The translations under genes were made by a program, and so were the position numbers. The notes beneath the pieces are model-generated. The model saw nothing but the letters and a program-made list of their open reading frames with translations, did no database searches and was not told the DNA's origin. A stretch of 64,000 bases of DNA from Oscillatoria sp. SIO1A7 (GTDB taxonomy: Bacteria > Cyanobacteriota > Cyanobacteriia > Cyanobacteriales > Laspinemataceae): NCBI GenBank assembly GCA_010672965.1, contig JAAHFN010000031.1, forward strand, positions 40,051 to 104,050. Reading direction: 5' to 3'. The first letter of the stretch is position 1; each line of letters begins with the position of its first letter. This document shows, piece after piece, positions 38,501-47,113 of the stretch.

Positions 38501-41500
38501 TTGTTTGTGCCAGAGCTAGAGTTAACATTGCCGACGCGAACTGCATCGGGAGCCGAGACCGAAACCGCTCCTCCACCTGTAGCGCCAGAGCTATCGATAT
38601 TGCCGACAGTCGCCGTTCCCGAAGTAGTATTGATAGTAACCGAGCCGCCGGTGCCGGTGCTAGAGTTAGTATCTATAGCTCCGGCGGTAATGCCGCTGCT
38701 GGCAGAAAGAGCAATATTGCCGCCATTTCCCGCAGTCGAACTGGTATCTATAGTTCCGGCGCTAGTATCGATATTGCCTTGTTGGCTGGTAATATTAACT
38801 GCCCCGCCGGCACTGGAGATATTGCCCGCAGTAGTAATGTTTTGCGCCGCCGTCAGGTCGAGACCGCTGCCCGTGGCGATCGCTCCACTAATAGATATGC
38901 CTCCATTTGTCGCCGTTACGCTGAAGTTGCCGCCAACATTAGAACTTCCCAGACTTAGGCCGGTACTATTGGCAACTGTCACATCGCCGCCTGTCCCCGT
39001 CGTATTTAAACTAATTGCCCCCGTTGCGGCCAAACTATCTAAAGTAATGTCTGCATCTGCCGCCGAAGTTGTGAAATTGGCGGTGCCGCCTACTGCGATC
39101 GTGCCGCTGTCGGTAATGTTTCCTGTTGTTGCCGTAGCCGTTAAGTTGCCGCCAATATTGGAATTGCCCAGGCTTAACTGGCCTTGACTAATAGTGGCAT
39201 TACCTCCCGTTACGGTATTTAAACTAATATCCCCGTTTACCGTTAAGTTATTGTCTAAATTTATCTGAGCATTAGACGCTGTGGTGGAGAAACTGGCAGT
39301 GCCTCCTACCCTTACCGTACCGCTGTTAGTAATATTTCCGGTTGTAGCCGTCGCGCTTAGATTGCCCCCAGCATTAGTACCATTTGCCAGTTGTACTGCC
39401 GTGGCATTGACAATACTGGCATTGCCGCCAGTCCCCGTCGTGTTTAAACTAATTTGTCCCGTTGCTGCCAAACTATCTAAATTAATATCTGCATCCGCCG
39501 CCGAAGTTCTGAAATTGGCCGTGCCGCCTACGGTCACCGTGCCGCTGTCGGTAATGTTTCCTGTTGTTGCCGTAGCGCTGAAGTTACCGCCAATATTAGA
39601 ATTGCCCAGTTGTACTCCCGAAGCATTCGTAACTGTGGCATTGCCGCCAGTTCCATTTGTATTTACACTAATTGCCCCCGTTGCGGCCAAACTATCTAAA
39701 GTAATATCTGCATTCGCCGTCGAAGTAGTGAAACTCGCGGTGCCGCCTACTGCGATCGTGCCGCTGTCGGTAATATTACCTGTCGTAGCCGTCGCGCTTA
39801 GATTGCCGCCAACGTTAGAAGTCCCTAGGCTTAACTGGCCTTGACTAATAGTGGCATTACCTCCTGTCGCGGTATTTAAACTAATATCCCCAGTTACCGT
39901 CAAATTATTGTCTAAATTTATCTGAGCATTAGCCGCTGTGGTGGAGAAACTGGCAGTGCCGCCTACCGCGATCGTTCCGCTATTAGTAATATTTCCCGTT
40001 GTCGCCGTCGCGTTTAGATTACCGCTAATATTAAGACCACTTGCCAGTTGTAATCCCGTGGCATTAACAATGCTGACATTCCCTATCGTACTTAAACTAA
40101 TTTCCCCAGTTGCGGCCAAACTATCTAAAATAATGTCTCCATCTGCTCCGAAGGAAATGGTAAAATTAGCCGTGCCCCCTACCGTCGCCGTACCGTTGTC
40201 GGTAATACCACCCGTTGTTGAGAGTATATTTAAGTTGCCGCCAATATTAGAGGTTCCTAGCTGTACTGCCGCACTACTTCCAAGTCCTGCATCGCCGCCA
40301 GTTCCCGTCGTATTTAGACTAATTTCCCCACTTACAACAGGAAAATTATCTAAATTAATGTCTGCATCCGCCGCCAAAGTCGTGAAACTAGCATTGCCGC
40401 CTACTGCGATCGTACCACTATCGGTAATATTTCCCGTTGTAGCCGTCGCCGTTAAGTTGCCGCCAATATTAGAAGTTCCCAGATTCAACTGGCCTTGAGT
40501 AATAGTGGCATTACCTCCCGCTCCGGTATTTAAACTAATGCCCCCGGTTACCGTTAAGTTATTGTCTAAATTTATCTGAGCATTAGCCGCTGTGGTGGAG
40601 AAACTTGCTATGCCCCCTACCATCACCGTGCCGCTATTGGTAATATTTCCTGTTGTTGCCGTAGCAGTTACATTGCCGCCAATATTGGAATTGCCTAGGT
40701 TAACCCCCTCCATAGCGTTGGTAATAGTTACATTGCCGCCAATATTGGAATTGCCTAGGTTAACCCCCCCCGTGGGGTTGGTAATAGTTACATTGCCGCC
40801 AGAGCCCGTTGTATTGAAGCTAACCGCCCCCGTCGCATTTAACTGACTCAGATCTATAGTGGCATCGGCAGTGCTGGTAGTAAAAGTAACAGCTCCTCCT
40901 ACAGTCAAATTGCCATTCTGGCTGACATTGCCATTAGCAGCCGTAGCCGAGAAATTGCCGCCAACATTAGTAGTTCCCAGCACAATATTGCTGTCTGTAG
41001 AAGTTCCCTGATTCTGCACCGACAGGTTGCCAGTCGTAGTAATAGTTTGCAGAGTAACATCGCCGCTGCTGCTGTTGGTCAAACCCGCTCCCGTTCCCAG
41101 GGTAATATTTACATTTCCCGTCCCCGCATCGATAGAAGTTCCCGGAGCCATTGTAATTCCGGCGGCTCCGGCATCTCGCTCGGCATTAATAATGCCATTA
41201 GCCGCAGTATCGTTCGCCGTTATCGTCAGATTGCCATTATCGGTGCTGATATTAGCATTGATGTTAATGCTGCGTCCGGCTTGTAAAGTCAAGTCACCGC
41301 CATTGCCTACTGGATTATTAATTGCCAGAGGGTTAGTAAAAGTAATATCGTTACTGGCTTGCAGTACCAACGCCGTACCGGCATTGAGAGTCTCGCGCAA
41401 AAAGTCAGGGTGAATCGAGACGCTGGCACCCTGTCCGAAATCAAACGAGACATTGCTCGGATCTGTGGAGCCCAGAGTCAGTCTGCCTTCAGCAGAAAAC

Positions 41501-44500
41501 AGTGCAAAAAACGTGTTGTTGCTTGCTCCGCCAAGGAACGAGGGCATCCCAACACCTACAATGCTATTGCCAGTAGTTATCGGTCCAGTGGTGCCTGTGG
41601 AACCATTGCCCCTAGTCAAGACTCCTCGCGAACTCGTTCCACCACTAGGGTCTGCGGCGTTCGGGCTGGAAACCAAATAGTTACCGTCTCTCGTAGGCAG
41701 TAACGGGCCATTCCCCACATTATCGCTGGCCGTGGTGCCGACCAAACTATTGGCACTGGATATAGAACCAGTTATTCCCGTAGAGCCATTACCCCAGGTT
41801 ACCGCTCCGGCATCGACAATTGTTCCATTGTCCCAATTGGGGCTGGCGACTACATAATTGCCGTTAGTTAGAGCCGTTATGCCGCCAAAACCCGAACTCG
41901 AACCCGAACCCACTTGGTCAGATGCCGTAGTGCCCAATAAACTATTAGCGCTGGATATCGAACCAGTTATCCCCGTAGAACCATTACCCCAAGTTACCGC
42001 TCCGGCATCGACTATTGTTCCATTGTCCCAATTGGGGCTGGCGACTACATAATTGCCGTTAGTTAGAGCCGTTATGCCGCCAAAACCCGAACTCGAACCC
42101 GAACCCACTTGGTCAGATGCCGTAGTGCCCAATAAACTATTAGCGCTGGATATCGAACCAGTTATCCCCGTAGAACCATTACCCCAAGTTACCGCTCCGG
42201 CATCGACTATTGTTCCATTGTCCCAATTGGGGCTGGCGACTACATAATTGCCGTTAGTTAGAGCCGTTATGCCGCCAAAACCCGAACTCGAACCCGAACC
42301 CACTTGGTCAGATGCCGTAGTGCCCAATAAACTATTAGCGCTGGATATCGAACCAGTTATCCCCGTAGAACCATTACCCCAAGTTACCGCTCCGGCATCG
42401 ACTATTGTTCCATTGTCCCAATTGGGGCTGGCGACTACATAATTGCCGTTAGTTAGAGCCGTTATGCCGCCAAAACCCGAACTCGAACCCGAACCCACTT
42501 GGTCAGATGCCGTAGTGCCCAATAAACTATTAGCGCTGGATATCGAACCAGTTATCCCCGTAGAACCATTACCCCAAGTTACCGCTCCGGCATCGACTAT
42601 TGTTCCATTGTCCCAATTGGGGCTGGCGACTACATAATTGCCGTTACTTAGAGCTGTTACAGTCGCGCTCGTTAGGTCGCCAGTCATGGTGCCGACCAAA
42701 CTATTGGCACTGGATATAAAACCAGTTGCTCCACTAGAGCCATTACCCCAGGTTACAGCCCCCGTAAAGCCGTTCCAATTGGAGCTGGCGGCTACATAAT
42801 TGCCGTTACTTAGAGGAGTCACGCTAGAACCCACATTGTCCCCAGGCGTAGTCCCGACCAAGCTATTGGCACTGGATATAAAACCAGTTGCTCCACTAGA
42901 GCCATTACCCCAGGTTACAGCCCCCGTAAAGCCGTTCCAATTGGAGCTGGCGGCTACATAATTGCCGTTACTTAGAGGAGTCACGCTAGAACCCACATTG
43001 TCCCCAGGCGTAGTCCCGACCAAGCTATTGGCACTGGATATAAAACCAGTTGCTCCACTAGAGCCATTACCCCAGGTTACAGCCCCCGTAAAGCCGTTCC
43101 AATTGGAGCTGGCGGCTACATAATTGCCGTTACTTAGAGGAGTCACGCTAGAACCCACATTGTCCCCAGGCGTAGTCCCGACCAAACTGTTGGCGTTGGA
43201 TATCGAACCAATTATCCCCGTAGAACCATTGCCCCAGGTTACAGCCCCTGTAAAGCCGTTCCAACTGGGGCTGGCGACTACATAATTGCCGTTACTTAGA
43301 GGAGTCACGCTAGAACCCACATTGTCCCCAGGCGTAGTCCCGACCAAACTGTTGGCGTTGGATATCAAACCAGTTATCCCCGTAGAACCACTGCCCCAAG
43401 TAACAGCCCCTGTAAAGCCGTTCCAACTGGAGCTGGCCACTACATAATTGCCGTTACTTAGAGGAGTCACGCTAGAACCCACTTGGTCGCTAGCCGTAGT
43501 GCCAACTAAACTGTTGCTAGCGGATAGCGTCCCTACGATACCCGTAGAGCCATTACCCCAAGTCACCGCTCCGGCATCGACTATTGTTCCATTGTCCCAA
43601 TTGGGGCTGGCGACTACATAATTGCCGTTACTTAGAGCTATTACGGTGCCGAAAAAGCCCGAAGAGCCCACATTGTCGTTATCCGTAGTGCCGACTAAAC
43701 TGTTAGTGCTAGATACCACCGAACCGCTTATCCCGGTGGAACCGTTGCCCCAGGTTACGGCTCCGGCATCGACTATTGTTCCATTGTCCCAATTGGGACT
43801 AACAACTACATAATTGTTGTTGTTGCTCAGAGTCGTTATGCCCTCGCTGCCCACTCGATCGCCAGCCGTGCTGCCCGTGAGAGTGCTAATTAGGGCTCCG
43901 CTTTGGCCGTTGTAGAGATAAACTGCCCCAGCATTGGCGGCGGCAGTGCTATTATCGGGGTCGGTAATGACTATATTGCCGTTACTTAAAGTCTCAATAC
44001 TCGAGCCAAACGACCCAGAAGCTCCTGTAGCAGGATCTGCAATATCGAAAGAGGGGAAACCCCGTGCGGTGTCGCTAATTACAATATCTTTCGGATCTAG
44101 CAGCAGGGTTCCTCCAGTTCCCAAAGTCGCTCCCAGGTTGACTGTGCCAGACATGGCCAGAGTCTCTTTGCCGGATACTTCTGCAAAGCCGCCGTCACCT
44201 CCGCTTGGGCCTCCCGTCGCCGAGATACTGCCGCCAAAAGTGGTTTCTCCATCCGACCAAACTATGACCCTACCGCCATTGCCCGATTCCAGGGCATCGG
44301 CCTTGAGGGTTGTGGCAGGGTTGGCCAGAAGGGTTTGGGCGTTAATCGCTCCTACTGTTTGCCCTTGAAAATCTCCCCCTGCTAAGATTTCGCCGCCGCC
44401 AGCTATTCCCGATACATCTAGCTGCGTCGCCAGCAGTTGCAGTTTTTCCCCAAATAAATGGATTTTGCCGCCAGTTTCTCCAGTGGCCGAAAAGCTGCCG

Positions 44501-45996
44501 GAGGTCGTCAAGACGCTGCCTTCGCTGCCATTAAAAGTAATGCTGCCCCCAGAGCCAATACCGTTGGCCGAGTTGCGATTTTTTTGAACTTCGATCGCAG
44601 TACCGCTGTAATTAATTGCTATTTCTCCGCCGGATAGCGCCGTTCCATTGGCATCTATCGACCCTGCTCCGAGAAAATTGCGCGTTCCGATCGCTACCTC
44701 TCCGCCGATCGCACCATCTGCATTTATTGCTCCAGAATTCTGTACCAAGCGTCCGGCTATCTCAATTTGCCCGCCAAGGGACTTGCGCGGAAATAAAGTA
44801 CCAGTCCCGTCGCCTTCCACCGTTCGGGCTCCTTCCACCGTTCGGGCTGAGCGGAGTCGAAGCCTGCCCTCCGGGCTTAGCCCTTCCACCGTTCGGGCTG
44901 AGCGGAGTCGTTGGCGTTGGCGAAGCCTGCCCTCCGGGCTTAGCCTGCCCTCCGGGCTTAGCCCTTGAACTGGTACATTATTAACTTGCAAGTCCCCAAC
45001 TTGTGGAGCCGCTACCGATATATTTCCTTCGTTAACAACCTGGCCGCCAATACTGCCAGTTAATTTAATAGTGCCATCGGGATTTTGGCTTACTCGGGTG
45101 GCGTGATGGAGATTGCCGCCGGTTAGTAGGGAGGGCAGTTCTGTAGGTGATAAGGAATTATTTACTTGACTTTGAGACCCTGCTTGGGAATTTTCAATAT
45201 TTATCTGCCCTATTTCCAAATCCAGCAGATGTCCTTGTTGGCTGATGCGAACGGTATTTTGCCCGGGCACTGCGGCTAGAGTTATTTGGCCTCCCGGGGC
45301 GACCAGATTGCCGGTGTTAACTATGCTGCCGCCGATTAATCCCAGTTGCGCTCCTGGAGTGACGCTTAAGTTTGCGAAGTTGGCGATCGCTCCCTCTAAC
45401 CCAGAGAAAGAAAAAGCCGAAGGCGTTCCCACCAATGTCGCGTAGGCGGGAGTTCCCAGGCCGCCCATTGCATCAAAGCTTCCGGAATCGAAGCCAATCC
45501 CGCTGGCAGTTGTGGCGAAAAAATCTGCCGGCACGTTCAGACTGGCATCGGCACCGAATACCATTCCCGCCGGGTTCATCAGGAATAAATTAGAGTTTCC
45601 CCCGCTGACTTGGATGAGGCCATTAATAATAGAAGCGTTGCCTCCAGTCACCCGTCCCAAGATATTTCTTATTTCTGGCTTAGAGAGAAAGTTTGCTATC
45701 TCTCCCTGGTTCAAGCCAAATTCCTGAAAACTGTGAAATAAGTTTGCTCCATCTCCCGATGGCGTTCCTCCATCTATGTCGTAGCGCGAGCCATTAACAT
45801 TAACTGCCGTCCCGGTTCCATCGGCGGCGGGGACTATGGACTGAGCCAAAGTCGGGTTGGGCGCTAAGGCTGCTAGCAAAACGGCGAGGGGTAGGCCGAG
45901 GGAAATCTCTTTAATTTTTTTGCCCTTAGTTTTTTTGCCGATCGCCTCCCTTTGATAAGGTTCCAGCCCTTTTTCCGACTCGTCCTTATTTCTCAT
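35581..45996 (-). CDS. Giant two-partner-secretion haemagglutinin-type protein with C-terminal CHAT protease
   Basis: About 3,471 residues from ATG 45996 (MRNKDESEKG), with CAGGGA upstream; a TTG 24 bases earlier is less likely. Signal peptide about 1-52 (LGLPLAVLLAALAPNPTLAQ). TPS/haemagglutinin N-terminal domain about 53-300 (GANLFHSFQEFGLNQGEIANF, GMVFGADASLNVPADFF). About 670-1520: repeats around NGNYVVASPNWDNG and GAVTWGNGSTGI, some FG-GAP-like. About 1650-2560: beta-helix repeats GNITDSGTIAVGG. Then Pro/Ala-rich and Ser/Asn-rich linkers. About 3170-3471: CHAT caspase-like domain with His in HLATHA and Cys in LSACRTA. Expected to be exported by a TpsB porin, which is not in this window. 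A secreted CHAT protease with unknown target. Confidence 0.85.
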   Translation of the reverse strand: MRNKDESEKGLEPYQREAIGKKTKGKKIKEISLGLPLAVLLAALAPNPTLAQSIVPAADGTGTAVNVNGSRYDIDGGTPSGDGANLFHSFQEFGLNQGEIANFLSKPEIRNILGRVTGGNASIINGLIQVSGGNSNLFLMNPAGMVFGADASLNVPADFFATTASGIGFDSGSFDAMGGLGTPAYATLVGTPSAFSFSGLEGAIANFANLSVTPGAQLGLIGGSIVNTGNLVAPGGQITLAAVPGQNTVRISQQGHLLDLEIGQINIENSQAGSQSQVNNSLSPTELPSLLTGGNLHHATRVSQNPDGTIKLTGSIGGQVVNEGNISVAAPQVGDLQVNNVPVQGLSPEGRLSPEGRLRQRQRLRSARTVEGLSPEGRLRLRSARTVEGARTVEGDGTGTLFPRKSLGGQIEIAGRLVQNSGAINADGAIGGEVAIGTRNFLGAGSIDANGTALSGGEIAINYSGTAIEVQKNRNSANGIGSGGSITFNGSEGSVLTTSGSFSATGETGGKIHLFGEKLQLLATQLDVSGIAGGGEILAGGDFQGQTVGAINAQTLLANPATTLKADALESGNGGRVIVWSDGETTFGGSISATGGPSGGDGGFAEVSGKETLAMSGTVNLGATLGTGGTLLLDPKDIVISDTARGFPSFDIADPATGASGSFGSSIETLSNGNIVITDPDNSTAAANAGAVYLYNGQSGALISTLTGSTAGDRVGSEGITTLSNNNNYVVVSPNWDNGTIVDAGAVTWGNGSTGISGSVVSSTNSLVGTTDNDNVGSSGFFGTVIALSNGNYVVASPNWDNGTIVDAGAVTWGNGSTGIVGTLSASNSLVGTTASDQVGSSVTPLSNGNYVVASSSWNGFTGAVTWGSGSTGITGLISNANSLVGTTPGDNVGSSVTPLSNGNYVVASPSWNGFTGAVTWGNGSTGIIGSISNANSLVGTTPGDNVGSSVTPLSNGNYVAASSNWNGFTGAVTWGNGSSGATGFISSANSLVGTTPGDNVGSSVTPLSNGNYVAASSNWNGFTGAVTWGNGSSGATGFISSANSLVGTTPGDNVGSSVTPLSNGNYVAASSNWNGFTGAVTWGNGSSGATGFISSANSLVGTMTGDLTSATVTALSNGNYVVASPNWDNGTIVDAGAVTWGNGSTGITGSISSANSLLGTTASDQVGSGSSSGFGGITALTNGNYVVASPNWDNGTIVDAGAVTWGNGSTGITGSISSANSLLGTTASDQVGSGSSSGFGGITALTNGNYVVASPNWDNGTIVDAGAVTWGNGSTGITGSISSANSLLGTTASDQVGSGSSSGFGGITALTNGNYVVASPNWDNGTIVDAGAVTWGNGSTGITGSISSANSLLGTTASDQVGSGSSSGFGGITALTNGNYVVASPNWDNGTIVDAGAVTWGNGSTGITGSISSANSLVGTTASDNVGNGPLLPTRDGNYLVSSPNAADPSGGTSSRGVLTRGNGSTGTTGPITTGNSIVGVGMPSFLGGASNNTFFALFSAEGRLTLGSTDPSNVSFDFGQGASVSIHPDFLRETLNAGTALVLQASNDITFTNPLAINNPVGNGGDLTLQAGRSININANISTDNGNLTITANDTAANGIINAERDAGAAGITMAPGTSIDAGTGNVNITLGTGAGLTNSSSGDVTLQTITTTGNLSVQNQGTSTDSNIVLGTTNVGGNFSATAANGNVSQNGNLTVGGAVTFTTSTADATIDLSQLNATGAVSFNTTGSGGNVTITNPTGGVNLGNSNIGGNVTITNAMEGVNLGNSNIGGNVTATATTGNITNSGTVMVGGIASFSTTAANAQINLDNNLTVTGGISLNTGAGGNATITQGQLNLGTSNIGGNLTATATTGNITDSGTIAVGGNASFTTLAADADINLDNFPVVSGEISLNTTGTGGDAGLGSSAAVQLGTSNIGGNLNILSTTGGITDNGTATVGGTANFTISFGADGDIILDSLAATGEISLSTIGNVSIVNATGLQLASGLNISGNLNATATTGNITNSGTIAVGGTASFSTTAANAQINLDNNLTVTGDISLNTATGGNATISQGQLSLGTSNVGGNLSATATTGNITDSGTIAVGGTASFTTSTANADITLDSLAATGAISVNTNGTGGNATVTNASGVQLGNSNIGGNFSATATTGNITDSGTVTVGGTANFRTSAADADINLDSLAATGQISLNTTGTGGNASIVNATAVQLANGTNAGGNLSATATTGNITNSGTVRVGGTASFSTTASNAQINLDNNLTVNGDISLNTVTGGNATISQGQLSLGNSNIGGNLTATATTGNITDSGTIAVGGTANFTTSAADADITLDSLAATGAISLNTTGTGGDVTVANSTGLSLGSSNVGGNFSVTATNGGISISGAIATGSGLDLTAAQNITTAGNISSAGGAVNITSQQGNIDTSAGTIDTSSTAGNGGNIALSASSGITAGAIDTNSSTGTGGSVTINTTSGTATVGNIDSSGATGGGAVSVSAPDAVRVGNVNSSSGTNNGASINLTSLGASGIVEAGNLNSSGAVDGGSITVRATQEMTLGAIDSRGVSGAGGNVTLDPLNDTQVSSINAEGATTGGNVDITTGRFFRATNTFTAANGTNASISTIGGNSNGAIAIRHGGNGTIPFVVGDATNNGTAGALTTGADTIANQSFLYSFTSGGIALVSVPEPPTNSALELPPIVAEPTNGQSPIEVAQPTNLETPALQALPSEALTPEGLTPEANAPVALTPEGLTPEANAPVALTPDVLQAETLAPFANAPIANAPDALTPDALTPVAQPRLAATEPLLVESPSVQSPPAQLPLASLPPAEQNSPLLLAEPLRSPQQETANIVGLTEDVEKDFNIERLELERPLEFSWQRLLNVDETAIADLSEERRAELLEKYDVESCDTTYLGSSCTAASIASINSDRSADASSVDASSAADASSVEDASDNSPDSTSSEQSQTAATDSRDLSASNSNNVSGSSSNGGSSASANLGNSTNGASVATLQENRTQLDSSNSDSRNNSGNSSNSNSNSGSSVSTASDSSATESNESSDSANSAEAAADESSSDSSEGISVSLDGIFKRNDIIGTVWSIEQLRNQEYREHLGVTANLAKQSVAITNFQKVLQSIEAETNQKSAIIYVVSRISQLELVLVPPYGDPVRHSIPEAPREVLLPVVRKLKREITSPIKRNTTSYLDSSQQLYQWIIAPLAADLEERGIDTILFSLDSQLRSLPLAALHSGENFFVEQYSFSLIPSFSLVPHQYQSVRDAKVLAMGASEFPDETPLPAVPLELEAIASQLWPGKFFLNNSFTLDNLIQQRQEEGFQIVHLATHANFKSGTPNKSYIHFWNNKLSYDLMPSANWNDPQVELLVLSACRTALGDPEAELGFTGLAIHNGVRSALGSLWYVSDEGTLGLMTEFYRHLRQAPIKAEALRQAQLGMIRGEVRIESGQLVNSSNPLSLPGDLSKLPDQLLNHPYYWSGFSAIGSPW
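37680..37870 (-). repeat. Tandem units coding LTPEGLTPEANAPVA
   Basis: Short in-frame repeats in the proline/alanine-rich linker of the CHAT protein, including two adjacent identical stretches of about 54 bp near 37760-37865 (GGAGTTAAGGCAACTGGAGC units). Confidence 0.75.
40676..40795 (-). repeat. Tandem duplication of 60 bp in the CHAT gene
   Basis: Two adjacent near-identical 60-bp units (GCCGCCAATATTGGAATTGC...GTTGGTAATAGTTACATT), differing at a few bases. Each encodes one turn of the GNSNIGGNVTITN beta-helix repeat. Confidence 0.85.
41765..42645 (-). repeat. Four to five tandem 195-bp units in the CHAT gene
   Basis: The segment starting GCCGCCAAAACCCGAACTCG recurs at 41881, 42076, 42271 and 42466, exactly 195 bp (65 codons) apart. 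The copies look identical; the flanking unit is diverged. Encodes NSLLGTTASDQVG ... ALTNGNYVVASPNWDNG repeats. Confidence 0.95.
42660..43500 (-). repeat. Tandem 162-bp units in the CHAT gene
   Basis: GTCACGCTAGAACCCACATT or a close variant recurs at 42818, 42980, 43142, 43304 and 43466, always 162 bp (54 codons) apart. The copies at 42818-43141 are nearly identical; others are slightly diverged. Encodes the GTTPGDNVGSSVTPLSNGNY repeat. Confidence 0.92.
44813..44966 (-). repeat. Intergenic-type repeat translated inside the CHAT gene
   Basis: Units CCTTCCACCGTTCGGGCTGA and GCCTGCCCTCCGGGCTTAGC, typical of the dispersed non-coding repeats (compare about 410-480 and 23830-23930), occur here in frame. 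They code for GLSPEGRL / RLRSARTVEG blocks unlike the rest of the protein. Confidence 0.8.
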
Positions 45997-46116
45997 GGCT
46001 ATTTTTGTCCCTGATTTCAATTTCTGGGTTACTCTGGATTCCTTTCTCTATCGTAACGGAGCGATCGCGAATGATTTAGACCACTTCTGTGCTGCGTTAA
46101 TTATAATCGTAGAATT

Positions 46117-46217
46117 CCTTAGTTCCCGCATCAGGTCTTCTGAGACTGAGGTTGGGGGCGGGGAGTGCAGTTTGGCAGTATCGATGGTACTAGGCTCGGA
46201 CATATTTCCCTCCATTA
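46117..46217 (-). pseudogene. 5' fragment of the antitoxin-like gene
   Basis: About 100 bp nearly identical to 49160-49259, coding MSEPSTIDTAKLHSPPPTSV and SEDLMREL before similarity stops. It includes the same GGAGGGAAAT ribosome site. This is the remnant of a duplication that includes the leader and Uma2 gene. Confidence 0.85.
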
Positions 46218-46221
46218 CATC

Positions 46222-46337
46222 CAGGACTTACGCATTGACTCTATAATAGGGGCGATCGCGAAGCGTCTCCGCCCCTGAGAATCGCTCTTGGGATTGCCCC
46301 TACAAATACTAGATGTGGATAGCTTGCGTAAGTCCTG
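46222..46337. mobile_element. CAGGACTTACGCA miniature element, copy 4
   Basis: 116 bp with ends CAGGACTTACGCA and TGCGTAAGTCCTG. Flanked by 13-base direct repeats CCTCCATTACATC (46209-46221 and 46338-46350), longer than a normal target duplication, which suggests a later tandem duplication. Confidence 0.8.
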
Positions 46338-46350
46338 CCTCCATTACATC

Positions 46351-46599
46351 CAGGACTTACGCAAGCTATCCATATCTAGTCAGGACTTACGCATTGCCTC
46401 TATATCTGGTAGGGGTCAACGGCCGGAGTACCCCTACACTTAGGGCGCACCTCTACAAGCCGCGCGTAAGTCCTATCTAGTATTTGTAGGGGCAATTCCC
46501 AAGCGAGCGATCGCTCTTGTGCGGAGCCTGCGCGACAGCGCATAGCGTCTCCCAATGCGAGAATCGCCCCGATCGCTCTTTGTCGTTGCGTAAGTCCTG
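46351..46599. mobile_element. CAGGACTTACGCA miniature element, copy 5 (interrupted by copy 6)
   Basis: Left end CAGGACTTACGCA at 46351, right end TTGCGTAAGTCCTG ending 46599. Flanking direct repeats ACATC (46346-46350, 46600-46604). Removing it restores the sequence seen at 49254-49270 (TTACATCGTTATTC). Confidence 0.85.
46381..46475. mobile_element. CAGGACTTACGCA miniature element, copy 6 (nested in copy 5)
   Basis: 95 bp, ends CAGGACTTACGCA and CGCGTAAGTCCTA. Flanked by TCTAGT on both sides (46375-46380, 46476-46481). Removing it restores CATATCTAGTATTTGTAGGG, which matches the interior of copy 8 at 52467. Confidence 0.88.
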
Positions 46600-46844
46600 A
46601 CATCGTTATTCTTAGTTTAGGGTAGCCCGTCTCAATGCTCGGCTCCGTCGGACAGCAGAGGGAGCCGGCGCAAAATAAGGCAAGTCGTTGTAGAATCCAA
46701 AAAAAAGCAAGGAGGTCTCTCCCAGTTCCCTCCCTGGTGCAAATACGCCCTTCGGCCATCGAAGCTAGAGCTATCTGCGACGCTCGCTCAAATCGTCGCG
46801 CCCGCGATCGAGACTTCCGGCCTAATTTTGGCTGACTAATTTTG

Positions 46845-46880
46845 TCCAGTGGTAAAAAAAAAGGTGAATTTCCCCCAAGG
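46845..46880 (-). terminator. Minus-strand terminator-like hairpin
   Basis: Read on the minus strand: GGTTTCCC-TTGG-GGGAAATT stem, then CACC and a run of eight or more T. It would end a transcript coming from about 47085. Confidence 0.5.
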
Positions 46881-47089
46881 GAAACCCATCCGTTGCCCCG
46901 AGATCCTGCAAGATTGGCGGGTCAATGGTGGGCTATCTTCCCACCCGGCGCTTCTATTGGAGGCGTGCCAAAGGACTTTGTTGGCCATGAGTCCTTTGCT
47001 CTGCTCCATTGCCGCCGGATTCTTTTGAGGGAAAAACTCCTTCGACTGAGAATACCTCCTTACTAGATTTTCTTTTTTTCTCACGTCAA

Positions 47090-47113
47090 GGGGTCTCGGT
47101 TAGCGAGGCCCTT
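47090..47113 (+). terminator. Plus-strand terminator
   Basis: GGGTCTCG-GTTAG-CGAGGCCC followed by TTTTTT: an 8-bp stem with one wobble and a U-run, a good rho-independent terminator. No plus-strand gene lies upstream. Confidence 0.65.

Noticed and set aside
37328..42637. Long plus-strand frames (326, 249, 187, 186, 128 and repeated 64 codons) opposite the CHAT gene
   Set aside because: They are mirror images of the repeat-rich minus-strand gene; residue composition (A, P, V, L) follows from the complementary repeats, and the minus frame carries recognised domains.
41765..43500. Possible CRISPR-like array
   Set aside because: Units are 195 and 162 bp, contiguous without spacers, and in frame in a large gene.
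46836..47084. 82-codon minus-strand frame
   Set aside because: No recognisable protein features; the region is dominated by hairpins and terminator-like ends, so it is better treated as possible RNA.
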